Shown: in pieces, positions 1 to 5,676 of the stretch | How the letters are laid out: each line of letters starts with the position of its first letter | Numbering within the stretch: position 1 is the stretch's first letter | Assembly: GCA_913061335.1 (NCBI GenBank) | Contig: CAJXTP010000194.1 | Location: 1 to 5,676 of the forward strand | Direction of reading: 5' to 3' | DNA from: an uncultured Loktanella sp. | GTDB taxonomy: Bacteria > Pseudomonadota > Alphaproteobacteria > Rhodobacterales > Rhodobacteraceae | Length of the DNA stretch: 5,676 bases | Made by a program: the position numbers and the translations under genes | Notes under the pieces: generated by a model | What the model was told of the DNA's origin: nothing | Database searches by the model: none | Seen by the model: only the letters and a program-made list of their open reading frames with translations

Positions 1-882
1 CTTCGCAGTGGTGCCACCGATGTCGAGCGCAAGAATGTCAGGTTCGTCGATCAATTTTCCCAGCTCGGCAGCGCCCCAAAATCCTGAGGCAGGGCCGCTT
101 TCGACCATCGTAATTGGTACGGCAGATGTCGCAGCAAGGCTGTCTACACCACAGTTCGATTGCATGATGTAGGGGCTTTGCGGCAGTCCTTGGGCGCGCA
201 GGCTGTCGTCAAGATTGCCCAAGTAACGCGCCGCAACGGGTTGCACATAAGCCGACAGAACGGCGGTATTGGACCGCTCGTATTCCCGCCATTCGCGGGT
301 GATTTGATGGCTCGCCACAATCGATACGTCAGGCCAAAGGCGTTGAACTTCGGCCAAGACGGCCTCTTCGTGGGCGGTGTTCGCGTAAGAATGCAGCAGA
401 GAAATCGCCACGGCCTGCACGCCTTCAGCGCGGAAATGAGTGACGATGTCGGAGACACCGGACAGATCAAGCGGAATTCGCTCTGTACCTAGATAGGTCA
501 TGCGACCGGGAACCTCAGTACGCAGGTAGCGTGGTACAAATGGTTCTGGTTTTTCATAGTGTAGGTTGAAGAAATCAGGACGGTTGCCGCGTGCGATTTC
601 GATGGTGTCGCGAAAGCCTTCAGTTGTGATCAGGCCAACAGTGACGCCTTTGCGCTCCGTCAGCGCATTGATGACAACTGTGGTGCCGTGGACCATGAAA
701 TCTACGTCTTTAGGATCGATGCCACCTTTAGCCATCACATTCAGCACGCCGGTTTCAAAGTTGGGTGGTGTAGTGTCAGACTTGGCCGTTGTGATTTTCA
801 TCCCTTCTGGGCCCGTTTCAATAGCGACCAGATCGGTGAAGGTGCCGCCAACGTCCGTGGCAATGCGTTTGGTGGTTGTCAT
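1..882 (-). CDS. hyuA: Hydantoinase/5-oxoprolinase family protein, HyuA-type (N-terminal part, cut by left edge)
   Basis: The first 294 codons of an ATP-dependent cyclic-amide hydrolase subunit; the gene continues past the left edge. The family cleaves ring amides such as N-methylhydantoin or 5-oxoproline with ATP, using an actin-like fold. Seen here: the N-terminal phosphate-binding motif DVGGTFTD (residues 10-17), the conserved HGTTVVINAL segment (65-74), GLITTEGFRD (83-92), ESGPASG (261-267), and the second phosphate-binding motif LALDIGGTTAK (284-294) at the very edge. Family members are usually about 680-700 residues, so under half is present. The ATG at 882 starts one base after the TGA of the GAF gene and is preceded by AAAGAGG at 892-898. 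The residues read QSNCGV (241-246) where relatives often have a second Gly instead of Cys. Substrate cannot be read from sequence. An acetone-carboxylase-type or acetophenone-carboxylase-type relative is a less likely alternative. The family call is firm; the symbol is by family only. Confidence 0.93.
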   Translation of the reverse strand, partial: MTTTKRIATDVGGTFTDLVAIETGPEGMKITTAKSDTTPPNFETGVLNVMAKGGIDPKDVDFMVHGTTVVINALTERKGVTVGLITTEGFRDTIEIARGNRPDFFNLHYEKPEPFVPRYLRTEVPGRMTYLGTERIPLDLSGVSDIVTHFRAEGVQAVAISLLHSYANTAHEEAVLAEVQRLWPDVSIVASHQITREWREYERSNTAVLSAYVQPVAARYLGNLDDSLRAQGLPQSPYIMQSNCGVDSLAATSAVPITMVESGPASGFWGAAELGKLIDEPDILALDIGGTTAK

Positions 883-883
883 A

Positions 884-1369
884 TCAATTGGCCTCTTTCT
901 TAAGGTATGCTTCAAGCAGGAACGCCAAAGCGCCTGCCTGTTTTAGGCTTTCAGCTGCTCCAACACGCTCAGGCGTAAAGTGCCCGGCATCGTGTAAGCA
1001 ATTGAGTGTTCCAATCACCCGCTCGTTCACGACAATCGGAAGATTCATGCAGCTTTCACAACCCAAGGATTGGATCAGTTCATGATCGGGGAAAACGGCT
1101 GCGATCTCTTCGATAGAATTGGCAACGAATGTCTCATGTCGGCCTTGGACTTGTTCCGTCCATGAATTGTCTTGGATTGGTTTTTCGCCACTGGTGGCAT
1201 AGGCATCTGGCATGTTGGAGTAGTTGCGCCGCGCCACACCGCGCACGTTATCCACTTCCATGAGGGTAAATAGCTTTACACCGATGGTTTTATCAACCAA
1301 CTCTTCGAGCGCTTTGAAAGTGGCCATCGGTTGATCTGTCGATGCTATGGCTTTGGTGAAGTCGGTCAT
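884..1369 (-). CDS. Small stand-alone GAF-domain protein
   Basis: A 161-residue, probably cytoplasmic protein made of one GAF-like domain, with no signal peptide, membrane segment or output domain. GAF character comes from the N-terminal helix (about 15-28), the strand IGVKLFTLMEVD (29-40), the mid-domain W70-T71 and FVANSIEEI (81-89), and the core strands MNLPIVVNERVIGTLNCLHD (108-127), followed by a final helix with FTPERVGAAESLKQAGALAF (131-150). Stand-alone GAF proteins may bind small ligands or, as in free-methionine-R-sulfoxide reductase, act as enzymes. Cys104, Cys107 and Cys124 lie in or next to the core, but their spacing does not match the catalytic cysteines of that reductase as I recall them. 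The start overlaps the stop of the upstream ATPase gene by ATGA (1366-1369), with GGAGG at 1374-1378 just before it. Its place between transporter and hydrolase genes suggests a pathway role; exact function unknown. Confidence 0.85.
   Translation of the reverse strand: MTDFTKAIASTDQPMATFKALEELVDKTIGVKLFTLMEVDNVRGVARRNYSNMPDAYATSGEKPIQDNSWTEQVQGRHETFVANSIEEIAAVFPDHELIQSLGCESCMNLPIVVNERVIGTLNCLHDAGHFTPERVGAAESLKQAGALAFLLEAYLKKEAN
892..898 (-). promoter_or_regulatory. Ribosome binding site for the HyuA-type gene
   Basis: On the minus strand this reads AAAGAGG, nine bases before the ATG at 882. It lies inside the last codons of the GAF gene. It supports the ATG at 882 as the start and, with the one-base gap, suggests reinitiation or coupling of translation between the two genes. 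Confidence 0.6.
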
Positions 1370-2163
1370 ACGCCCTCCGCAAGTTTGTTTCTGAGATTAA
1401 GTTCTGCCGCGTCAACGACGGGCACTGCGCCAATCAATTGACGGGTATAAGCGGCCTTTGGAGCCGAGAATATTTGCGAAGTTTCGCCAAGTTCGACCAA
1501 TTGGCCGGATTGGAAGACTGCGACGCGATCTGCAACGTTGCGGACAACGGCCAGATCATGCGTGATGAAAATGTAGGTGAGCCCATGCTTGGCTCGCAAG
1601 TCATTAAGAAGAAGCAAAACGCGTGCCTGAACCAACACATCCAGTGCTGATGTCGGTTCATCCAAGACCAGCAGGCGCGGATCACAGGCCAGTGCACGCG
1701 CAATGCTAACCCGCTGGCGTTGTCCACCCGACAGGGATGCAGGGGCGCGAGTACGCATATTGCCAGGAAGGCCAACGGCGTCTAATGCAGCCTCGACGGC
1801 TGTCCACCGTCCGGATTTTTTACCAATGTCATAAACGTCCAATCCCAATCGTACCGACGCCCCGATGGAGCGTTTGGGATTAAGCGACGATAAGGGGTTT
1901 TGCTGAACTAGTTGAATGCGGCGGCGTTGCTTGGCGCTGCGCTTGGCGGACAGGGTTTGTCTATCAAATGCAATCTCGCCCGATGTCGCTGCCAATATCC
2001 CAAGGATCATGTTGGCAATCGTGGTTTTGCCAGATCCACTTTCGCCAACAATGGCGAGGCATTCACCAGCCTGCACATTCAGCGAAACATCACTGACCGC
2101 ATGAACGGGACCCGTGGGTGTTTCAAATGTCTTCGTCAAACCGTTAAGTGCAAGAAGCGTCAT
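1366..2163 (-). CDS. Peptide-type ABC importer ATPase, DppF/OppF-like
   Basis: A 265-residue cytoplasmic ATP-binding subunit, one of two that power the importer. Complete nucleotide-binding domain: Walker A GESGSGKT (40-47), Q-loop Gln88 within QLVQQNPLSSLNP, signature LSGGQRQR (144-151), Walker B LLVLDEP (164-170), D-loop SALD (172-175) and H-loop His202 in ITHDL. The NPLSSLNP stretch after the Q-loop is typical of the Dpp/Opp/Gsi class. The C-terminus is short, ending soon after the AAYTRQLIGAVP segment (237-248, an oligopeptide-transporter C-terminal motif), whereas DppF/OppF are often about 320-330 residues. Its ATG at 2163 overlaps the stop of the first ATPase gene by ATGA, with GGAG at 2171-2174. 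All catalytic residues look intact. Substrate class cannot be judged from an ATPase alone. Confidence 0.95.
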   Translation of the reverse strand: MTLLALNGLTKTFETPTGPVHAVSDVSLNVQAGECLAIVGESGSGKTTIANMILGILAATSGEIAFDRQTLSAKRSAKQRRRIQLVQQNPLSSLNPKRSIGASVRLGLDVYDIGKKSGRWTAVEAALDAVGLPGNMRTRAPASLSGGQRQRVSIARALACDPRLLVLDEPTSALDVLVQARVLLLLNDLRAKHGLTYIFITHDLAVVRNVADRVAVFQSGQLVELGETSQIFSAPKAAYTRQLIGAVPVVDAAELNLRNKLAEGV

Positions 2164-3026
2164 AATGCATCTCCGTGACTTATGCGCGGCGCAAGGAAAT
2201 CGTCACTGACCTCCGGCACTTCGGGTATACCGACGCCTGTGATGCGGGGCACGGCGGACATTAGCGCCCGCGTATAGGCGTGTTGTGGGTTGGCAAATAA
2301 TGCGTCGGTCGGCCCGTCTTCGACGATGTTTCCACGATAGATTACGTAAATCCGGTCGGCAAATTCACGCACGACGCCAAGATTGTGTGAGATGAACAAA
2401 ACAGACGTCCCGTTTTGGACGACCATGTCGCGCATTAGGGTCAAGGTTTGGGCTTGGACGGAAACATCGAGTGCCGTGCCCGGTTCATCTGCCAGCAGCA
2501 GTTTGGGTTTGTTTGCCAACGCCATAGCGATCATCACACGTTGGTTCATGCCGCCTGACAATTGGAACGGATAGGCCCTTAACACACGAGCTGGATCGGG
2601 GATTGCAACCTCGTCAAGCAGTGTTGTTGCGCGGACGTGGCTGTCGGCTTTGGACAGCTTAGGGTCACGACGGCGCAAAACTTCGGTAAATTGATTGCCG
2701 ATGGTGAACATCGGGTTCAACGAAGACGTCGGGTCTTGAAAAATTATCGACATTTCTGTGCCGCGCAACGTCGCACGATCGCGGGCAGACATGCTGTTGA
2801 TGTCTTGGCCGTCGAACTGAACCGTCCCGTTGATGCGGGCGGTACGGGTTTCCTGTAGCAGGCCCAAGACAATGCGGGCGGTCACGGATTTTCCGGATCC
2901 GCTTTCGCCAACCAAAGCGATCTTTTCACCAGCTGCGATATCAAGATCGATGCCGTGTAGAACGTCGACCTGTCCGGCCAGTGTTTTGAACCCTAGGCGC
3001 AAGTCTTTAATGTGCAAAAGGCTCAT
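2160..3026 (-). CDS. Peptide-type ABC importer ATPase, DppD/OppD-like
   Basis: A 288-residue cytoplasmic ATP-binding subunit pairing with the downstream DppF-like protein. Walker A GESGSGKS (40-47), Q-loop Gln97 in IIFQDPTSSLNP, signature LSGGMNQR (156-163), Walker B KLLLADEP (175-182) and H-loop His214 in FISHNLG. The LSGGM form and the ADEP Walker B mark the DppD side of the family. Two positions differ from the usual: Asn rather than Arg in LSGGM-x-QR, and Gly rather than Thr in DEP-x-TALD. The C-terminal motif PQHAYTRALMSAVPR (247-261) is present, but the protein ends 27 residues later and has no cysteine anywhere, so the four-Cys iron-sulfur site found in many DppD/OppD proteins is absent. 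The ATG at 3026 overlaps the preceding permease stop by ATGA and has GGGAG at 3034-3038. Confidence 0.95.
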   Translation of the reverse strand: MSLLHIKDLRLGFKTLAGQVDVLHGIDLDIAAGEKIALVGESGSGKSVTARIVLGLLQETRTARINGTVQFDGQDINSMSARDRATLRGTEMSIIFQDPTSSLNPMFTIGNQFTEVLRRRDPKLSKADSHVRATTLLDEVAIPDPARVLRAYPFQLSGGMNQRVMIAMALANKPKLLLADEPGTALDVSVQAQTLTLMRDMVVQNGTSVLFISHNLGVVREFADRIYVIYRGNIVEDGPTDALFANPQHAYTRALMSAVPRITGVGIPEVPEVSDDFLAPRISHGDAL

Positions 3027-3856
3027 TCATCCACTCCCAACACATCGCGCAAGCCGTCACCCAGCAGGTTAAAGCCAAACACAGCGACCAGAATAGCGAG
3101 GCCGGGAAAGACCGTCAGCCACCAGCTGTCGGGAAGATATCGTGCACCTTCAGCGACCATCGATCCAAGGTCGGCGGTGGGCGGCTGGACTCCTAAACCG
3201 AGGAACGAGAGCGACGAGGCAATGATAATCACAAAGCCCATGTCGAGCGTCATTTTCGTGATAATCGCGGGCAGGCAATTTGGCAGGATTTCGCGGAACG
3301 CAATATGGCCAGCGCCAGCGCCAATGACTTCGGCCGCCAGCACATAACCTTCTTCGCGCTCACCTCGTGCAATGGAATAAACCAGCCTCGCATACCACGG
3401 CCACCACATTGCGGTGACGGCCAGCATGGCGTTCGTCAATGTGGGTTCCAACACACCCATCATGGCAATCGCGAGAACCAGCGGTGGGATCGACAGAAAC
3501 ACATCAACTATGCGCATCAGGACCATCTCAAGCCAGCCACCGATGTAGCCGGCTAGCAAGCCTATCATCGTGCCGATGGGCACCGCGATGGCGAGGACAA
3601 CCACGCCGAGGGTTAGGCTGATCTGATAAGCAAACAGGATGCGACTAAAAATATCGCGACCAACCAAGTCAGTCCCCATCCAGTTGTGGGACGATGGTGG
3701 GCGGTTGTTATTGAGAAAATCAACGACAGCGCCGTTGTGGGTAGGGAAAGGCGCAATCCACGGCGCGAAAATCGCGGCCAGCGTGATGAGGATTACAAGG
3801 GTCAGACCCAGAAGGCTCAGCGGATTGGCCGCGAGAATACGAAGAGTGCGGATCAT
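3023..3856 (-). CDS. Peptide-type ABC importer permease, DppC/GsiD-like
   Basis: A 277-residue inner-membrane permease, second of the transmembrane pair. It has an N-terminal OppC-type segment with the first membrane helix at about 13-36, then the short periplasmic part with GTDLVGRDIFSR (61-72), and further hydrophobic helices at about 78-104, 112-135, 142-160, 203-222 and 245-265. The ATPase-contacting EAA loop lies at about 170-193 (AAEVIGAGAGHIAFREILPN at its end). SFLGLGVQPPTADLGSMV (217-234) is a hallmark of DppC/OppC/NikC permeases. Although the frame stays open back to an ATG at 4027, the residues before 3856 are basic and unlike the family. The ATG at 3856 gives the normal N-terminus, overlaps the upstream stop by ATGA and follows GAGGGA at 3861-3866. 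Confidence 0.95.
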   Translation of the reverse strand: MIRTLRILAANPLSLLGLTLVILITLAAIFAPWIAPFPTHNGAVVDFLNNNRPPSSHNWMGTDLVGRDIFSRILFAYQISLTLGVVVLAIAVPIGTMIGLLAGYIGGWLEMVLMRIVDVFLSIPPLVLAIAMMGVLEPTLTNAMLAVTAMWWPWYARLVYSIARGEREEGYVLAAEVIGAGAGHIAFREILPNCLPAIITKMTLDMGFVIIIASSLSFLGLGVQPPTADLGSMVAEGARYLPDSWWLTVFPGLAILVAVFGFNLLGDGLRDVLGVDE

Positions 3857-4881
3857 GATGTCCCTCGCGTTGAATAGCGAATGCGTGGGTTCAAGAAAGC
3901 GATCATCAGATCGACGATGATGTTGACGATCAAGAATGTGATGGCGATGATTAGGACCGTGCCCATGATCGCGTTCAGGTCTTTGCGCAGGATCACGGCA
4001 ACACCGTAACGGGATAGACCGGGCCATGCAAAGACCGCTTCGACCAGAAATGCGTTGCCGAGCATGGCGGCAAAATCTAATCCGATGATGGTTAGTGACG
4101 GGATCAATGACGGCTTGAACGCATAGCTGCGTGCGATGCGGGATGGGAAAAAGCCATACGCCTGCGCCATCTCAATGTAGGGTTTATCATAGGTTTCGAC
4201 CATGTTGGCTCGGGTCAGGCGTGCGGCTTGGCCGATGCCCGAGAGGGACAGCGCAATAGCGGGAAGGATAAGGTGATGCACCGCGCTACCGAAGGCGGTC
4301 CAATTTCCTGCCAAAAGCGTGTCGATCGTTAGGAATCCGGTGGTTCGTTCGATGTCATATATATCTGAAATACGCCCTGCGATGGGAAACAACGGGAGGT
4401 AGAAAGCAAATAGTAGCATTAGGATAACAGCCCAGACAAAGGCGGGTGCAGATACGGTAAGCAATGCTATGACGCGGACTAAATGGTCCTGCCAGCGCCC
4501 ACGATAGTGCGCGGCAAGAATGCCTAGCGGCAAGCCAACAGCCACCATGATGAAACCGGCCAAGAAAACGAGTTCAAGTGTCGCTGGCAGGAATTGCGCA
4601 ATATCTTGTGTGACTGGGCGGTTGGTGTAAAGCGACGTGCCTAGATCACCGCGCAGCACATCGACGACGAAGTGCCCGTATTGAACAGGCAAAGAAGCAT
4701 CCAAATGCATCTCTGCGCGAAGCTTCGCAATTTGCTCGGCGTTGGCATTGGGTCCGAGGGCGATCCTTGCAGGATCACCAGGGATTATTCTGGCTATTGC
4801 AAAGATCAGCATCGAAACGCCAACAAGCACAATAAGGGAGATACCTAGCCGGTTAAGCAGCAGGCGGAGAAATCCAGACAT
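3853..4881 (-). CDS. Peptide-type ABC importer permease, DppB/GsiC-like
   Basis: A 342-residue inner-membrane permease, first of the transmembrane pair. Typical DppB layout: a positively charged start (RLLLNRLG), membrane helix at about 12-32, then the signature FAIARIIPGDPARIALG (27-43), a periplasmic region with LRGDLGTSLYTNRPV (76-90), helices at about 99-123 and 136-165, and a paired C-terminal set near 263-285 and 303-330. The EAA loop that docks on the ATPase is at about 235-261 (YIEMAQAYGFFPSRIARSYA). VEAVFAWPGLSRYGV (280-294) and the closing DLMIAFLNPRIRY are family hallmarks. Length is normal for the family. It follows the binding-protein gene after an 87-bp gap and overlaps the next permease gene by 4 bp. 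The upstream ribosome site is weak (GAAAG at 4888-4892), consistent with lower translation than the binding protein. Confidence 0.95.
   Translation of the reverse strand: MSGFLRLLLNRLGISLIVLVGVSMLIFAIARIIPGDPARIALGPNANAEQIAKLRAEMHLDASLPVQYGHFVVDVLRGDLGTSLYTNRPVTQDIAQFLPATLELVFLAGFIMVAVGLPLGILAAHYRGRWQDHLVRVIALLTVSAPAFVWAVILMLLFAFYLPLFPIAGRISDIYDIERTTGFLTIDTLLAGNWTAFGSAVHHLILPAIALSLSGIGQAARLTRANMVETYDKPYIEMAQAYGFFPSRIARSYAFKPSLIPSLTIIGLDFAAMLGNAFLVEAVFAWPGLSRYGVAVILRKDLNAIMGTVLIIAITFLIVNIIVDLMIAFLNPRIRYSTRGTS
3861..3866 (-). promoter_or_regulatory. Ribosome binding site deciding the DppC-like start
   Basis: The minus strand reads GAGGGA, four bases before the ATG at 3856. It selects that start over the in-frame ATG at 4027, which would add 57 residues unlike any permease and read 171 bases into the upstream gene. 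Confidence 0.65.
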
Positions 4882-4968
4882 GTGGAGCTTTCAGAAAAAT
4901 CAGAGGCAGATGTATATGTAGAAAAAGTGGGGCGAAGGCTCGGTTGCCGACGCCCCAGTTCAGGAAAA
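4882..4968. other. Intergenic gap between binding-protein and permease genes
   Basis: The only non-coding stretch in the window, 87 bases. In the direction of transcription it holds a GC-rich stem-loop with a T-run (4921-4957), then an AT-rich leader (about 4885-4920), including a short alternating TACATATACAT segment at 4910-4920, and a weak GAAAG ribosome site before the permease ATG. No convincing internal promoter was seen. Confidence 0.75.
4921..4957 (-). terminator. Probable attenuator stem-loop after the binding-protein gene
   Basis: On the minus strand a perfect 7-bp stem forms between TGGGGCG (4957-4951) and CGCCCCA (4934-4928). Inside it a second small hairpin, TCGG-CAA-CCGA (4950-4940), can stack directly on the outer stem, leaving a 5-base bulge GCCTT (4939-4935). 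A CTTTTTC tract follows at 4927-4921. This is the form of an intrinsic terminator with a short T-run. It lies 11 bases beyond the binding-protein stop and ahead of obligate partner permeases, so it is best read as a leaky terminator or 3'-end stabiliser that makes binding-protein mRNA more abundant than permease mRNA. Confidence 0.72.
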
Positions 4969-5676
4969 TTATTCGCCAGTCATTTCCATCAAGCGGAAGC
5001 TGAAGCCCATACCATCAAGACCGAACGCCATCGCCGGATCGCTTAGTGCCGGAACATTCACACGATTTGATGCAGCAAAGACAGATTGGCGGTCAAAGCC
5101 GTAAATCGTCGGTGCAATAGCCATCAGTCGGGCGTTCAGCGCTGAATAAGCTGCCTCACGATCCGCATCAGATGTAGCTGAGCGGCCTGCGTCCAATGCT
5201 GCATCAACCTCTGCGTCATTCAGATACTCAGGCGACTGCCATGTGCCCGGCGTGGATGAATGATACATGCCGTAAAGCAGCGTGTCCGGATCACCCGTGA
5301 CAGCATTCACAAACAATTGACTGATGTGCGGTGTGGTTTCTGCGGTTGAAACCTGCTCAGCAAACAAGGCCCATGGCAGCTTCGTGATGCTTGATGAAAT
5401 GCCCATCTCGTTAAAGTTGGACTGCATCAACAGTGCAAAACGCTCTTCCAATGGAACTTCCGCGATCCAGCTGATTTCAAGGTTCATCTCAGCAGGATCA
5501 TAAGGGCAATCAGCAAGGTATGCTTTCGCCGCATCAAGGTCCTGCGTTTGTACCATATCGGAACCGTTTGCACCAAACATGCCAACCGGAATAGCACCCG
5601 TTGAAGGGCTACCACCGGACACTTCATCATTGATCGCAATCATCTGAATGGCTGTGCCGTAATCAAACACAGCACT
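4969..5676 (-). CDS. Family 5 extracellular solute-binding protein (C-terminal part, cut by right edge)
   Basis: The last 235 residues of a DppA/OppA-type periplasmic binding protein; the start and its signal peptide lie beyond the right edge. The fragment is open to the edge with no start needed (a GTG near 5670 is an internal valine). Family features, numbered from the edge: the IPVGMFGANG turn (29-38), DLDAAKAYLADCPYDP (46-61, the 'lysis of Ala/Lys then Gly-Tyr' region of family 5), EERFALLMQSNFNEMGISSSI (77-97, the helix and GI-x-V strand), the WxLFAEQV segment (102-109), a GDPDTLLYGMYHSS substrate-lobe segment (129-141), and a C-terminal helix of AAYSALNARLMAIAPTIYGF (175-194). Full-length members are about 500-540 residues. 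It delivers ligand to the permeases encoded next in the operon. The ligand cannot be inferred from this half; the enzyme gene downstream points to a cyclic amide rather than a peptide. Confidence 0.93.
   Translation of the reverse strand, partial: SAVFDYGTAIQMIAINDEVSGGSPSTGAIPVGMFGANGSDMVQTQDLDAAKAYLADCPYDPAEMNLEISWIAEVPLEERFALLMQSNFNEMGISSSITKLPWALFAEQVSTAETTPHISQLFVNAVTGDPDTLLYGMYHSSTPGTWQSPEYLNDAEVDAALDAGRSATSDADREAAYSALNARLMAIAPTIYGFDRQSVFAASNRVNVPALSDPAMAFGLDGMGFSFRLMEMTGE

Noticed and set aside
160..492. 110-codon open frame on the plus strand
   Set aside because: Antisense to the hydantoinase gene, whose minus-strand frame carries clear family motifs; no family resemblance or ribosome site for the plus-strand frame.
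566..946. 126-codon open frame on the plus strand
   Set aside because: Antisense to the start of the hydantoinase gene and the end of the GAF gene; composition is typical of a shadow frame in a GC-biased genome.
1434..1775. 113-codon minus-strand frame within the DppF-like gene
   Set aside because: Frame-shifted copy of the ATPase coding sequence; the true frame holds intact signature, Walker B and H-loop motifs over the same bases.
3857..4027. 57-residue N-terminal extension of the DppC-like permease from an ATG at 4027
   Set aside because: The extension is His/Arg-rich, unlike any permease N-terminus, and is the out-of-frame shadow of the upstream DppB-like gene. The ATG at 3856 has a good ribosome site and an ATGA overlap.
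4910..4920. AT-rich TACATATACAT segment as an internal promoter -10 element for the permease gene
   Set aside because: No matching -35 element at proper spacing was seen; the region immediately upstream is the GC-rich stem-loop.
4969..5670. Reading the binding-protein fragment as a complete 233-residue protein starting at GTG 5670
   Set aside because: The frame stays open to the window edge, there is no signal peptide, and family 5 proteins are about twice as long; this is a truncation by the window, not a short protein.

Overview
The window looks like part of a chromosomal catabolic operon from an alphaproteobacterium, most likely the Roseobacter side of the Rhodobacteraceae. This rests on moderate-to-high GC, tightly overlapping genes and the protein style, and no rRNA or marker gene is present to settle it. 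Every supported gene lies on the minus strand, so the operon reads from the right edge to the left edge. No promoter is visible; it should lie upstream of the binding-protein gene, beyond the right edge.

In transcription order: (1) the C-terminal 235 residues of a family 5 extracellular solute-binding protein (4969-5676, cut by the right edge). (2) An 87-bp gap holding a GC-rich stem-loop followed by a T-run, probably an attenuator or RNA-stabilising hairpin. (3) A DppB/GsiC-type permease (3853-4881). (4) A DppC/GsiD-type permease (3023-3856). (5) A DppD-type ATPase (2160-3026). (6) A DppF-type ATPase (1366-2163). (7) A small stand-alone GAF-domain protein (884-1369). (8) The first 294 residues of a hydantoinase/5-oxoprolinase family protein, HyuA-type (1-882, cut by the left edge).

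The four junctions from the first permease to the GAF gene are all 4-bp ATGA overlaps, and the GAF gene is separated from the hydantoinase gene by one base, so the seven genes are probably made as one translationally coupled unit. The transporter is a complete peptide/opine/nickel-type (PepT) ABC importer: binding protein, two permeases and two ATPases. Coupled to an ATP-dependent cyclic-amide hydrolase, the simplest reading is uptake of a cyclic amide (a hydantoin, 5-oxoproline or similar ring) followed by ring opening in the cytoplasm. The B subunit would be expected just beyond the left edge. The GAF protein is the least explained member. It has no output domain but carries a CxxC pair and a third cysteine in the GAF core, so it may be a ligand or redox sensor or an unrecognised small enzyme for the pathway.

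No RNA genes, mobile elements, CRISPR arrays or extended repeats were seen. Apart from the 87-bp gap the window is fully coding.
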